From: JACKOB01 sp024234575
GTDB taxonomy: Bacteria; Pseudomonadota; Gammaproteobacteria; Pseudomonadales; Oleiphilaceae
Assembly: GCA_051208035.1 (NCBI GenBank)
Contig: JBPJFZ010000012.1
Coordinates: forward strand, 62,001-126,000
Length of the DNA: 64,000 nt
Direction of reading: 5' to 3'
Shown: positions 8,746 through 16,610 of the stretch, piece after piece
How positions within the stretch are numbered: position 1 is the stretch's first letter
Layout: every line of letters begins with the position of its first letter
The notes under the pieces: generated by a model
The model's input: the letters and a program-made list of their open reading frames with translations, nothing else
Databases searched by the model: none
What the model was told of the DNA's origin: nothing
Translations under genes and position numbers: made by a program

Positions 8746-9654
8746 ATGGCTAATAATGTTAAGGGCACAATCAACCTTCTGGATACGATTCTGCTTGGTA
8801 AGCATGGCCAGATTAAACTGGCCATGGCTTGCCTGCTTGCCGAAGGCCATTTGCTAATAGAGGACTTACCCGGTCTGGGCAAAACCACCCTTTCACACGC
8901 GTTGGCCAACGTGCTGGGCTTAAGTTACAACCGAATACAGTTTACCAGCGATCTTTTACCATCAGACCTGACTGGTATCACCATCTACGAGCGTTCTTCT
9001 GAAAAATTTATATTTCAGCGCGGCCCCATATTTGCACAGGTTGTGCTTGCAGATGAAATCAACCGGGCATCCCCTAAATGTCAAAGTGCGTTGCTAGAAG
9101 CAATGGAAGAGAGGCAGGTTTCTATTGACGGTGAAACGCATCAGCTACCAGCACCTTTCTTTGTTATCGCCACGCAAAACCCGCAAGATCAAGCCGGGAC
9201 TTTTCCATTACCAGAATCGCAACTAGACCGTTTCCTTATGCGGATTACGCTGGGTTACCCCCCTGCCGAAGCCGAAAAATCGCTACTTAAAGGTAATGAT
9301 CGCCGCCAAATGATATCCGGTCTTACGCCGTTATTGGGCCTCAAAGAACTTGAAGTTTTACAAGCTGAAGTGAGAAAGATTAATGCCTCAGATGCCATCA
9401 TTGATTATGTGCATCGCCTTTTACATCACACTCGTAATCAGCCCCAATACCACTGCGGATTGTCGCCACGAGCCGGGCTCGCTTTGCTGAAAGCCGCGAA
9501 AGCATGGGCACTGATCGCTGGCAGAGATTATGTGTTACCCGAAGATATTCAGGCTGTGTTACCCAGCGTTGTCGAACACAGGGTGGGCAGACCTGGCGCT
9601 CACCACGACACACCACTATCCAGACAACTCTTAAAAGCAGTGGATGTTTTCTAA
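8746..9654 (+). CDS. MoxR family AAA+ ATPase
   Basis: A 302-residue MoxR-type AAA+ protein. Walker A is EDLPGLGKTTLSHAL (about residues 43-57), Walker B is VVLADEINRASPK (about 100-112), sensor 1 lies in FFVIATQNPQDQ, and the lid segment carries GLSPRAGLALLKAAKAWA. Family members act as chaperones that activate or insert metals into partner proteins, which usually carry DUF58 or VWA domains encoded just downstream. Here 351 bp without a gene follow, then trxB, so the customary partners are missing from the locus. The ATG at 8746 follows GAGG at a suitable distance. Confidence 0.9.
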   Translation: MANNVKGTINLLDTILLGKHGQIKLAMACLLAEGHLLIEDLPGLGKTTLSHALANVLGLSYNRIQFTSDLLPSDLTGITIYERSSEKFIFQRGPIFAQVVLADEINRASPKCQSALLEAMEERQVSIDGETHQLPAPFFVIATQNPQDQAGTFPLPESQLDRFLMRITLGYPPAEAEKSLLKGNDRRQMISGLTPLLGLKELEVLQAEVRKINASDAIIDYVHRLLHHTRNQPQYHCGLSPRAGLALLKAAKAWALIAGRDYVLPEDIQAVLPSVVEHRVGRPGAHHDTPLSRQLLKAVDVF

Positions 9655-10005
9655 AAAACCCGGTCACAATAAAACCTCACCAATTATTGAGACCTTACTA
9701 TCGATAGGCGCCAGTCAGCCACAGACACATAATCTATGTTTGGGTATCGGTTATTAAAAATAGCTATGAATCTAATATTAATTATCGATTCTGCTTTGTT
9801 CCTCTTTCATGATATGGTTTTGCCATTGATTTACAGTTGCAGATACCCGCCAAGAGCGAGGATAATCCGGCACTGACTTTTCATTGGAAGCCTTATAAAT
9901 CTGTCATCGCCAAAAAACCTGCACCATCGGGGTCGTTAAAAGCGCTAGCGTAAATTCTGTGCTTCTGGATATTGATAACCAATAAAACGGGAAACTTCTA
10001 ACATC
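9655..10005. other. 351-bp intergenic region between moxR and trxB
   Basis: No convincing gene, RNA or clear terminator was seen. The stretch is AT-rich, especially 9745-9790, and must hold the trxB promoter. I found no DUF58 remnant in any frame just after the moxR stop. A TTGCCA at 9820 followed by GATACC is only a poor promoter match. Confidence 0.5.
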
Positions 10006-10959
10006 ATGAGTGAAACCAAACACAAACGAGTCATCATCCTGGGATCAGGTCCTGCTGGATACACCGCTGCCGTTTATGCAGCAAGAGCCAACCTTAACCC
10101 CATGATAATTACCGGTATTCAGGCTGGTGGACAATTGACGCAAACCACAGACGTTGATAACTGGCCCGGTGACTGGGAAGGGGTTCAAGGCCCGGAGCTG
10201 ATGGATAGAATGCAAAAACACGCTGAGCGATTTGATACCGAAATTGTGTTTGACCACATCAACAAAACCGATTTATCAAAGCGCCCTTTTACTTTATTTG
10301 GTGACTCAGCCACGTACACCTGTGATGCTTTAATCATCGCAACCGGTGCGTCCGCACAGTATTTAGGGCTTGAATCTGAAGAAGCTTTTATGGGGCGTGG
10401 CGTCAGCGCATGCGCCACCTGCGATGGATTCTTTTATAAAAAGCAAAAGGTTGCCGTTATTGGCGGTGGCAACACAGCGGTTGAAGAAGCACTGTACCTG
10501 TCTAACATTGCCAGCGAAGTCACCGTTGTGCATCGACGGGATAAATTCCGCTCTGAAAAAATACTGCAAGACAAAGTTGCCGAGCGAGTAAAAGAGGGCA
10601 AAATTCGCGTACTCTGGAATCACACCCTGGAAGAAGTTCTGGGTGACGATGCTGGGGTGACAGGCTTAAGGCTTAAAAGCACTGAAGATGGCGCGACGCA
10701 GGAAATTGATGTGTCTGGGGTATTTATCGCGATCGGCCACAAGCCCAACACAGATATATTTGAGGGGCAGCTGGAGATGAGCAATGGCTATATCAACATC
10801 CAGACCGGCCGCAACGGCAATGCCACAGCAACCAGTATTGAAGGTGTTTTTGCCGCTGGCGATGTGACCGACCATGTATATCGTCAGGCGATTACATCGG
10901 CAGGGTTTGGTTGTATGGCGGCACTGGATGTCGAGAAATTTCTCGACAACGAATCCTAA
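10006..10959 (+). CDS. trxB: Thioredoxin reductase TrxB
   Basis: A 317-residue flavoenzyme that reduces thioredoxin with NADPH. The FAD-binding motif GSGPAG lies at residues 13-18. The redox-active disulfide ACATCDGFFY gives Cys136 and Cys139. The NADPH motif GGGNTAVEEALYLSN lies around residue 153, and the C-terminal FAD motif is GVFAAGDVTD. Length equals the usual bacterial enzyme. A strong terminator follows at 10990-11015, so it is probably transcribed apart from aat. trxB beside aat and infA is conserved in gammaproteobacteria. Confidence 0.97.
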   Translation: MSETKHKRVIILGSGPAGYTAAVYAARANLNPMIITGIQAGGQLTQTTDVDNWPGDWEGVQGPELMDRMQKHAERFDTEIVFDHINKTDLSKRPFTLFGDSATYTCDALIIATGASAQYLGLESEEAFMGRGVSACATCDGFFYKKQKVAVIGGGNTAVEEALYLSNIASEVTVVHRRDKFRSEKILQDKVAERVKEGKIRVLWNHTLEEVLGDDAGVTGLRLKSTEDGATQEIDVSGVFIAIGHKPNTDIFEGQLEMSNGYINIQTGRNGNATATSIEGVFAAGDVTDHVYRQAITSAGFGCMAALDVEKFLDNES

Positions 10960-10989
10960 GCCTTTCCGGACTTGCAATATCATTGCTAC

Positions 10990-11020
10990 AAAGCTGACGC
11001 CCAAGCGTCAGCTTTCTTCT
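10990..11020 (+). terminator. Rho-independent terminator after trxB
   Basis: Perfect 11-bp stem aaagctgacgc / gcgtcagcttt with a 4-nt loop (ccaa), followed by the T-rich tail cttctt. It begins 31 bp after the trxB stop and ends before aat. Confidence 0.8.
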
Positions 11021-11044
11021 TAGCTGGAGAAGTATGACTTCCTG

Positions 11045-11743
11045 ATGACAAAAATCGCTTGGTTAGATGATCAGCTTTGGTTTCCTGATTTAAGTGAAGC
11101 GTTGCAAGACCCGGATGGACTCCTAGCGGCAGGCGGCGACTTATCCAGTGAAAGGCTTGCCCTGGCCTACTATTCGGGCATATTCCCATGGTACAGCGAT
11201 GGCCAGCCTATTTTATGGTGGTCCCCAGGTACTCGTTGTATTATCGACCAGGCACATCTGCATATTTCTGCCAGCATGCGCAAACTGATAAGAAAGGAGC
11301 GCTATCAGGTAACCCGTGACCGCGCCTTTGAGCAGGTTATTAGAGGTTGCGCCGCACCACGCAGCTATGCCGATTCGACCTGGATAACCGAAGAGATGAT
11401 CCAAGCTTATACCGAACTGCATCGTCGAGGTATCGCTCACTCTTTCGAAGTGTGGGATCAACAGGCTGGAGAAAAACTGGTTGGAGGGCTTTACGGCGTA
11501 GCCATCGGCTCGTGCTTTTTTGGAGAATCGATGTTCTCCACCGCCCCCAACACGTCCAAACTTGCATTTATTCACATGGTACAACTATTAACCACATGGA
11601 ATTTCAAACTAATCGACTGTCAGCTGGAAAACCCTCATCTGATGCGCATGGGGGCCTATGGGATTTGCAAACAGCAATTTTTAACTATACTAAAATCAGC
11701 AAGAGTCATTCCGCCATCCGAGCTTGCTTGGCGACAGGTTTAG
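11045..11743 (+). CDS. aat: Leucyl/phenylalanyl-tRNA--protein transferase Aat
   Basis: A 232-residue N-degron enzyme that adds Leu or Phe from aminoacyl-tRNA to proteins with N-terminal Lys or Arg, marking them for ClpS/ClpAP. Family hallmarks are GGDLSSERLALAYYSGIFPW near the N-terminus, ILWWSPGTRCII, and the GNAT-like core VGGLYGVAIGSCFFGESMFS. Length is typical. It is followed 29 bp later by bpt, and clpA and clpS lie 1.3-4 kb away. Confidence 0.95.
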   Translation: MTKIAWLDDQLWFPDLSEALQDPDGLLAAGGDLSSERLALAYYSGIFPWYSDGQPILWWSPGTRCIIDQAHLHISASMRKLIRKERYQVTRDRAFEQVIRGCAAPRSYADSTWITEEMIQAYTELHRRGIAHSFEVWDQQAGEKLVGGLYGVAIGSCFFGESMFSTAPNTSKLAFIHMVQLLTTWNFKLIDCQLENPHLMRMGAYGICKQQFLTILKSARVIPPSELAWRQV

Positions 11744-11772
11744 TGTGGGTAGTAAATAGGTAGTAGAGCACC

Positions 11773-12477
11773 ATGACCAGCCTTCAAACAATGATTTTTT
11801 ATGCTACGCCGCCCCATGACTGTAGCTATATTGCTGGCGAAAAAGCCACCACCATGTTTGTCGATCCCCGCACTACTATTCAGGTCGACACCTATTCTGC
11901 TCTCTCGCAACTAGGTTTTCGCAGAAGTGGCAATCACTATTATCGACCTCACTGTGAAAATTGCCAACAGTGTATTCCCGTAAGGCTGCCCGTCGACTCT
12001 TTCGTGCCGTCACGATCGCAAAAGCGCGTCAAACAGAAAAACCGGGGCCTGAAAGTCGTTATTCGCGACTCAAGCTTTCGCGAAGAGCATTACTCACTTT
12101 ACGAACGCTATATCAACAACCGACATGCCGACGGTGACATGCACCCACCTTCAAAAGCGCAGTATGAGTCATTTCTGGTTAACAACCCTGCCAGTACCTT
12201 CTTCGCCGAATTTTGGGACCAAGGATGCCTTGTTGCCGTATCAGTTATCGACGAGCTTAACGATGGGCTTTCAGCAATCTACGCCTTCTATGACCCTGAC
12301 TACACTAAAATGAGCCCAGGTGTTTACAATATTTTATGGCAAGTTGAAGAATGCATTCGTCGACAAAAGTCATACATTTATCTCGGTTACTACATAAAAA
12401 ACTGTCAAAAAATGAATTATAAGATTAACTACCGCCCCATTGAGATGTTCATTAATGGCAATTGGGTGAAAGTGTAA
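11773..12477 (+). CDS. bpt: Aspartate/glutamate leucyltransferase Bpt (arginyltransferase family)
   Basis: A 234-residue member of the ATE1/Bpt family. It transfers Leu from leucyl-tRNA to N-terminal Asp or Glu. The N-terminal half shows the conserved segments CSYIAGEKATTMFVDP and HYYRPHCENCQQCIPVRLPV with a Cys cluster, and the C-terminal half contains YIYLGYYIKNCQKMNYKINYRPIE, the family's acyl-transfer core. It sits directly behind aat, as in Pseudomonas, giving two N-degron transferases in tandem. Confidence 0.93.
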   Translation: MTSLQTMIFYATPPHDCSYIAGEKATTMFVDPRTTIQVDTYSALSQLGFRRSGNHYYRPHCENCQQCIPVRLPVDSFVPSRSQKRVKQKNRGLKVVIRDSSFREEHYSLYERYINNRHADGDMHPPSKAQYESFLVNNPASTFFAEFWDQGCLVAVSVIDELNDGLSAIYAFYDPDYTKMSPGVYNILWQVEECIRRQKSYIYLGYYIKNCQKMNYKINYRPIEMFINGNWVKV

Positions 12478-12542
12478 TCTCTTCCCACAGATTATCCGGT
12501 AGTCTGATTTGCCGAGAATAATTTCTGCACACCCTCTTCGAC

Positions 12543-12571
12543 TTTTCTTTCGCATTGATTGCTGCTATAGT
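12543..12571 (+). promoter_or_regulatory. Candidate extended -10 promoter upstream of infA
   Basis: TATAGT at 12566-12571 is preceded by TG one base upstream (tgctatagt), an extended -10, with a weak -35 (ttttct) 17 bases further up. It lies about 180 bp before the infA ATG, implying a long leader. Confidence 0.35.
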
Positions 12572-12751
12572 CCACGCCGTTTATTAAGGCAGCGAATTAG
12601 CATCGCTTTAAACGATGATTAAGCGAACCAACGGCAAGCTTTCTCATGATGTCGGCTCTCTTTGTAGAAAGTCGTTTGCGCTAATTCGATACTGCGCTAC
12701 AACTGGTTTGTTAATGCACACCACTAACCCGTATACCGAGGTTTTTGCTGA

Positions 12752-12970
12752 ATGGCGAAAGAAGATGTTTTAGAAATGGAAGGTACGATTGTTGATACGC
12801 TTCCTAACACTATGTTCCGCGTCGAGCTGGAAAATGGTCACGTTGTTACCGCTCACATCTCAGGAAAGATGCGTAAGAACTACATTCGAATTTTGACCGG
12901 TGACAAAGTTAAAGTTGAGCTAACGCCTTACGACCTAAGTAAAGGCAGAATCGTGTACCGAGCTCGTTAA
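12752..12970 (+). CDS. infA: Translation initiation factor IF-1
   Basis: 72 residues, the exact usual length, with the OB-fold sequence MAKEDVLEMEGTIVDTLPNT and the ending DLSKGRIVYRAR. IF-1 binds the 30S A site during initiation. It follows bpt after a 274-bp gap and converges on clpA across a strong bidirectional terminator. Confidence 0.98.
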   Translation: MAKEDVLEMEGTIVDTLPNTMFRVELENGHVVTAHISGKMRKNYIRILTGDKVKVELTPYDLSKGRIVYRAR

Positions 12971-13044
12971 CAGATAGATCCGCAATTAATAAGGGCCAAG
13001 AGCCCAGCCACAACGCCCATTTCGATGAGCGGCGGACGAGTGGC

Positions 13045-13079
13045 AAATAAAAAAGGGCGCTATGCGCCCTTTTTTATTT
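13045..13079. terminator. Bidirectional terminator between infA and clpA
   Basis: A perfect 16-bp inverted repeat (arms 13045-13060 and 13064-13079) with the GC core gggcgc/gcgccc, a 3-nt loop, and an A-run on one side matched by a T-run on the other. It therefore terminates both infA (+) and clpA (-). Confidence 0.93.
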
Positions 13080-13089
13080 ATTTCATTGA

Positions 13090-15363
13090 TCACTCAGCTG
13101 ATGCAACCGCCTCGTGCTCATATTCAAACTCAAGCTTGTCATTGTTTACGAAGACGCGAACTTCCCCTCCGACTTCGGATAACTCACCAAAGAGGATCTC
13201 TTCAGCCAACGGCTTCTTAATTGACTCTTTTATCAGCCTACCCATAGGCCTTGCCCCCATCAGCTCGTCATAGCCGCGCTCAGCCAGCCATCGCTTCGCT
13301 TCCTCCTCAACATGCAGGTGAACACGTTTATCGTCAAGCTGGGCTTGCAGCTCAGTAAGAAACTTATCAACAACGTGCGTGATCGTATCTTTCGAGAGCC
13401 TTGCAAACTGAATAATGGCGTCAAGCCTGTTTCTAAACTCGGGTGTGAAGACCTTGTTAATCGCCTCCATTCCATCAGTACTATGATCCTGAGTGCTAAA
13501 ACCAATCGACCGGCGACTTAATAACTCGGCACCCGCATTGGTTGTCATCACCATTATCACATGCCTAAAATCAGCCTTACGGCCATTATTATCTGTCAAC
13601 GTGCCATGATCCATCACCTGCAACAGCAAGTTAAAGACTTCGGGATGCGCTTTCTCTATCTCATCAAGCAACAGCACACAGTGTGGTGCCTTATTCACAG
13701 CCTCTGTCAACAAGCCGCCCTGATCATACCCCACATATCCCGGAGGCGCTCCAATCAACCGTGAAACGGTATGCCGCTCCATGTACTCCGACATGTCGAA
13801 CCGTATTAGCTCGATGCCCAGCACTTTAGCAAGCTGCTTGGTGACCTCTGTCTTACCGACACCAGTTGGGCCCGCAAACAGAAATGCTCCATCAGGTTTG
13901 TCATGGGACTTCAGCCCCGCCCGCGCCAGCTTGATCGCTGTTGAGAGAGACCCAATGGCTTCATCCTGTCCAAACACAACCATTTTGAGATCGCGCTCTA
14001 GATTCTTCAACAAATCCTTATCTGACGTAGACACATTCTTCGGAGGTATTCGTGCAATCATCGCGACGATATCTTCGATGGTGGAAACACCTATTACTTT
14101 CTTGCGTTTGGTTTGCGGTTTAAGTCGCTGACTGGCACCGGCTTCATCAATCACATCAATTGCTTTATCTGGCATATGACGGTCAGTAATATACCTATCG
14201 GCAAGTTCTGCCGCTGCACGCAACGCCTTATCGGTGTATTTCAGGTCATGATACTTTTCAAACTGCGGCTTTAGGCCTTTAAGTATGAGGTAAGTATCAT
14301 CAACACTAGGCTCTACTACGTCGATCTTCTGAAAGCGTCGTGCCAGGGCACTGTCTTTTTCGAAGATGCCGCGGAACTCTGTAAAAGTAGTAGACCCAAT
14401 GCAACGCAATTCACCACTGCTTAACATTGGTTTTAGCAGGTTTGACGCATCCATCACGCCACCGGAGGCTGATCCCGCCCCAATAATGGTATGAATTTCA
14501 TCAATAAACAGAATAGAGTGCTTTTGCTTCTTCAGCTCTGCCAAAAGTGCCTTAAAGCGCTTTTCAAAGTCGCCGCGGTATTTGGTTCCGGCCAACAATG
14601 ACCCCAGATCAAGCGAATAGACCACCGCATCAGCCATCACTTCCGGCACATTGCCATCCACAATTTGCTTCGCTAAGCCTTCGGCAATGGCGGTTTTACC
14701 AACGCCAGCTTCGCCAACCAGCAACGGATTGTTCTTGCGTCGTCGGGAAAGAATCTGAACAACTCTTTCAACCTCTTTTTCTCGACCAATAAGCGGATCA
14801 ATACGCCCCTGCTTGGCCTGCTCATTCAAATTTGCCGCATAAGAGTCAAGCGGGTTTGTGCTGCCACCCTCTTCTGTTGTCTCTTCTTGCTGCTCAGATT
14901 CCTGACTTTCCTGCTCGCCATGTCCTGGTACTTTCGAAATACCATGAGAGATGTAATTAACGACATCGACACGAGCAATGCTTTGTTTCTTAAGGACGTA
15001 TACCGCCTGACTCTCTTGTTCGCTAAAGATGGCAACCAGCACATTTGCGCCCGTAACTTCTTTCTTGCCGGAAGATTGCACATGAAACACAGCCCGTTGC
15101 AACACTCTCTGAAAGCCAAGAGTCGGCTGGGTTTCTCTTTCGAGGTCATCGTTAGGAATCAGCGGCGTAGTCGAATCAACAAACTCAGTCAATTCAGCTT
15201 TCAGGCGATTTATATCGGCTCCGCAAGCGGCCAACACTTTTGCTGCAGCATCATTATCAAGCAATGCCAGCAGCAAGTGTTCTACAGTCATAAACTCATG
15301 GCGCTTATCGCGTGCACATTTAAATGCCGCGTTAAGCGTAAGTTCGAGGTCTTTACTCAGCAT
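13090..15363 (-). CDS. clpA: ATP-dependent Clp protease ATP-binding subunit ClpA
   Basis: 757 residues, near the E. coli length. The N-domain (about 1-145) starts MLSKDLELTLNAAFKCARDK and binds ClpS. AAA module 1 has Walker A GEAGVGKT at 217-224 and Walker B ILFIDEIHTI. AAA module 2 has GPTGVGKTEV and VLLLDEIEKAHPEV. The ClpP-docking tripeptide appears as IGF in RRSIGFSTQ. ClpA unfolds substrates for ClpP, including N-degron and SsrA-tagged proteins. clpS ends 15 bp upstream, so the two are probably one operon. Confidence 0.97.
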   Translation of the reverse strand: MLSKDLELTLNAAFKCARDKRHEFMTVEHLLLALLDNDAAAKVLAACGADINRLKAELTEFVDSTTPLIPNDDLERETQPTLGFQRVLQRAVFHVQSSGKKEVTGANVLVAIFSEQESQAVYVLKKQSIARVDVVNYISHGISKVPGHGEQESQESEQQEETTEEGGSTNPLDSYAANLNEQAKQGRIDPLIGREKEVERVVQILSRRRKNNPLLVGEAGVGKTAIAEGLAKQIVDGNVPEVMADAVVYSLDLGSLLAGTKYRGDFEKRFKALLAELKKQKHSILFIDEIHTIIGAGSASGGVMDASNLLKPMLSSGELRCIGSTTFTEFRGIFEKDSALARRFQKIDVVEPSVDDTYLILKGLKPQFEKYHDLKYTDKALRAAAELADRYITDRHMPDKAIDVIDEAGASQRLKPQTKRKKVIGVSTIEDIVAMIARIPPKNVSTSDKDLLKNLERDLKMVVFGQDEAIGSLSTAIKLARAGLKSHDKPDGAFLFAGPTGVGKTEVTKQLAKVLGIELIRFDMSEYMERHTVSRLIGAPPGYVGYDQGGLLTEAVNKAPHCVLLLDEIEKAHPEVFNLLLQVMDHGTLTDNNGRKADFRHVIMVMTTNAGAELLSRRSIGFSTQDHSTDGMEAINKVFTPEFRNRLDAIIQFARLSKDTITHVVDKFLTELQAQLDDKRVHLHVEEEAKRWLAERGYDELMGARPMGRLIKESIKKPLAEEILFGELSEVGGEVRVFVNNDKLEFEYEHEAVASAE

Positions 15364-15378
15364 AGGTCACCCCAAATT

Positions 15379-15744
15379 TTAGTCTGCTCGTTCTATCTCA
15401 CACAGTAATGGATGTTCACACTCAATTGAATATTGGTTTACCTGCGCAGCTTTCGTTTCTGCTATATCCCGAGTGTAAACGCCACAAACAGCTTTCCCCT
15501 GCGTATGTACAGCGAGCATCACTTGCGTCGCCTTTTCCTCATTCATTGCAAAAAAATTCATTAATACTTCCACTACAAAATCCATAGGTGTGTAGTCATC
15601 ATTCATCATCACTACTTTGAACAAAGAAGGCTTCTTAAGCGCCGGTTTGGCCGTCAATAACGCTGTCGAGCCCTCTTTATCTGAATGACTGTCCTGATCA
15701 CCGCCTTGATTTAATACTAGTAGACTATTCTTAAAAATACTCAT
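15379..15744 (-). CDS. clpS: ATP-dependent Clp protease adaptor ClpS
   Basis: 121 residues. The core starts near residue 40 with LFKVVMMNDDYTPMDFVVEV. N48, D49, D50 and H80 match the residues that hold the N-terminal amine of N-degrons. The first 38 residues are a disordered extension, typical of the tail that must engage ClpA for delivery. It delivers substrates made by Aat and Bpt, whose genes lie on the other side of clpA. Confidence 0.96.
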   Translation of the reverse strand: MSIFKNSLLVLNQGGDQDSHSDKEGSTALLTAKPALKKPSLFKVVMMNDDYTPMDFVVEVLMNFFAMNEEKATQVMLAVHTQGKAVCGVYTRDIAETKAAQVNQYSIECEHPLLCEIERAD

Positions 15745-15994
15745 GTTGTACCAACTAAATTTTACAACTTTTCATTAATTATATGATCAGTCAGAAACTT
15801 TCCGCCCACATAAACCCCGGACAACACTTTACTCTCATTAATTGTGAGCCTCATTCGCATCATCTCTATAATAAGGATCTTACCTCGCAATTTTGCAACA
15901 AACTAGAGGTGATCTCTTGACTATCTGTGACTAATAGTAAAAAGTAAGGGCGCAAAAAATAAAATCAATAGAACATTAAATAAAAATAAAATAG

Positions 15995-16014
15995 CTGTCT
16001 GTTCTGCCAGACAG
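15995..16014 (+). promoter_or_regulatory. Hairpin in the cspD leader
   Basis: ctgtctg (15995-16001) pairs perfectly with cagacag (16008-16014) across a 6-nt loop, 27 bases before the cspD ATG. Between it and the ATG lies the strong ribosome-binding site GGGAG. A leader structure could modulate translation, but no function is shown by the sequence alone. Confidence 0.35.
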
Positions 16015-16041
16015 TAATAGAGAAAGACAAGGGAGTCGAAT

Positions 16042-16347
16042 ATGCCTACCGGTACAGTCAAGTGGTTTAACAATGCAAAGGGTTACGGCTTCATTATTGA
16101 AGACGGTGGCACCGAGGATTTGTTCGCCCACTTCTCATCAATTGAAATGGACGGTTACAAAACACTCAAGGCTGGTCAAGCTGTCAGGTTTGAGAAACAA
16201 CCCGGAAACAAAGGCACCCATGCGGTGAATATTTCTCCGGTAACGGAAGTGCAGACAAAAGATCTGCCCCACGACGAGCCATCAGAAGAATCAACCAATA
16301 GTAACGAAGCTATTCACTACGAACACCGCCAAGCGGTCGGTGCTTGA
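16042..16347 (+). CDS. cspD: Cold-shock domain protein CspD
   Basis: 101 residues. The cold-shock domain fills residues 1-70, with RNP1 KGYGFI and RNP2 LFAHFS. A hydrophilic C-terminal extension of about 30 residues is longer than in E. coli CspD. The gene is divergent from clpS, the classic clpA-clpS/cspD arrangement, where CspD inhibits replication in stationary phase. The start is ATG at 16042 behind AAGGGAG. Confidence 0.93.
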   Translation: MPTGTVKWFNNAKGYGFIIEDGGTEDLFAHFSSIEMDGYKTLKAGQAVRFEKQPGNKGTHAVNISPVTEVQTKDLPHDEPSEESTNSNEAIHYEHRQAVGA

Positions 16348-16367
16348 TAGCTTAGTTATTGCGCCAC

Positions 16368-16441
16368 ACTCAATTAAAGACAACGTTGGCTGCTTCAGGC
16401 GTTGCGGGTTCGCTCGCGCCAAATTTTGCCTTTAGTTGAGT
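16368..16441. repeat. Long imperfect inverted repeat downstream of cspD
   Basis: actcaattaaag (from 16368) and ctttagttgagt (to 16441) pair with one mismatch, and pairing continues imperfectly inward (gacaacgttggc with gccaaattttgcc). The resulting hairpin spans 74 bp in the cspD-icd convergent gap. It may be a terminator-like or mobile short element; no T-run follows. Confidence 0.35.
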
Positions 16442-16574
16442 TCGCCTACTATTTCCAGAATCCATTTTAAATGGCGGTTTCGTTCGGCCTGAAAAACACC
16501 TGTTATAATATGAAAACAGACGACACTCACTTGTTATTTTCACAGACAGAGCATGCAATTAGCGGCAATGCATA

Positions 16575-16598
16575 AAAAAGCGCCCTTCGGCGCTTTTT
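16575..16598. terminator. Terminator between cspD and icd
   Basis: Stem aaaaagcgcc / ggcgcttttt (10 bp, perfect) with loop cttc. On the minus strand the T-run is ttttttatg, 12 bases after the icd stop, so it chiefly serves icd; it can also stop cspD transcripts. Confidence 0.88.
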
Positions 16599-16610
16599 GG
16601 ACCGGCACCT

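Noticed and set aside
9655..10005. A DUF58 gene remnant after moxR
   Set aside because: No matching residues in any frame; the sequence is AT-rich with frequent stops.
12478..13089. A tRNA gene near infA/clpA, as found in Escherichia coli
   Set aside because: No cloverleaf or TTCGA/CCA-like arm was seen on either side of infA.
13781..14131. 116-codon open frame opposite clpA
   Set aside because: It is fully antisense to conserved AAA+ coding sequence and resembles no known protein.
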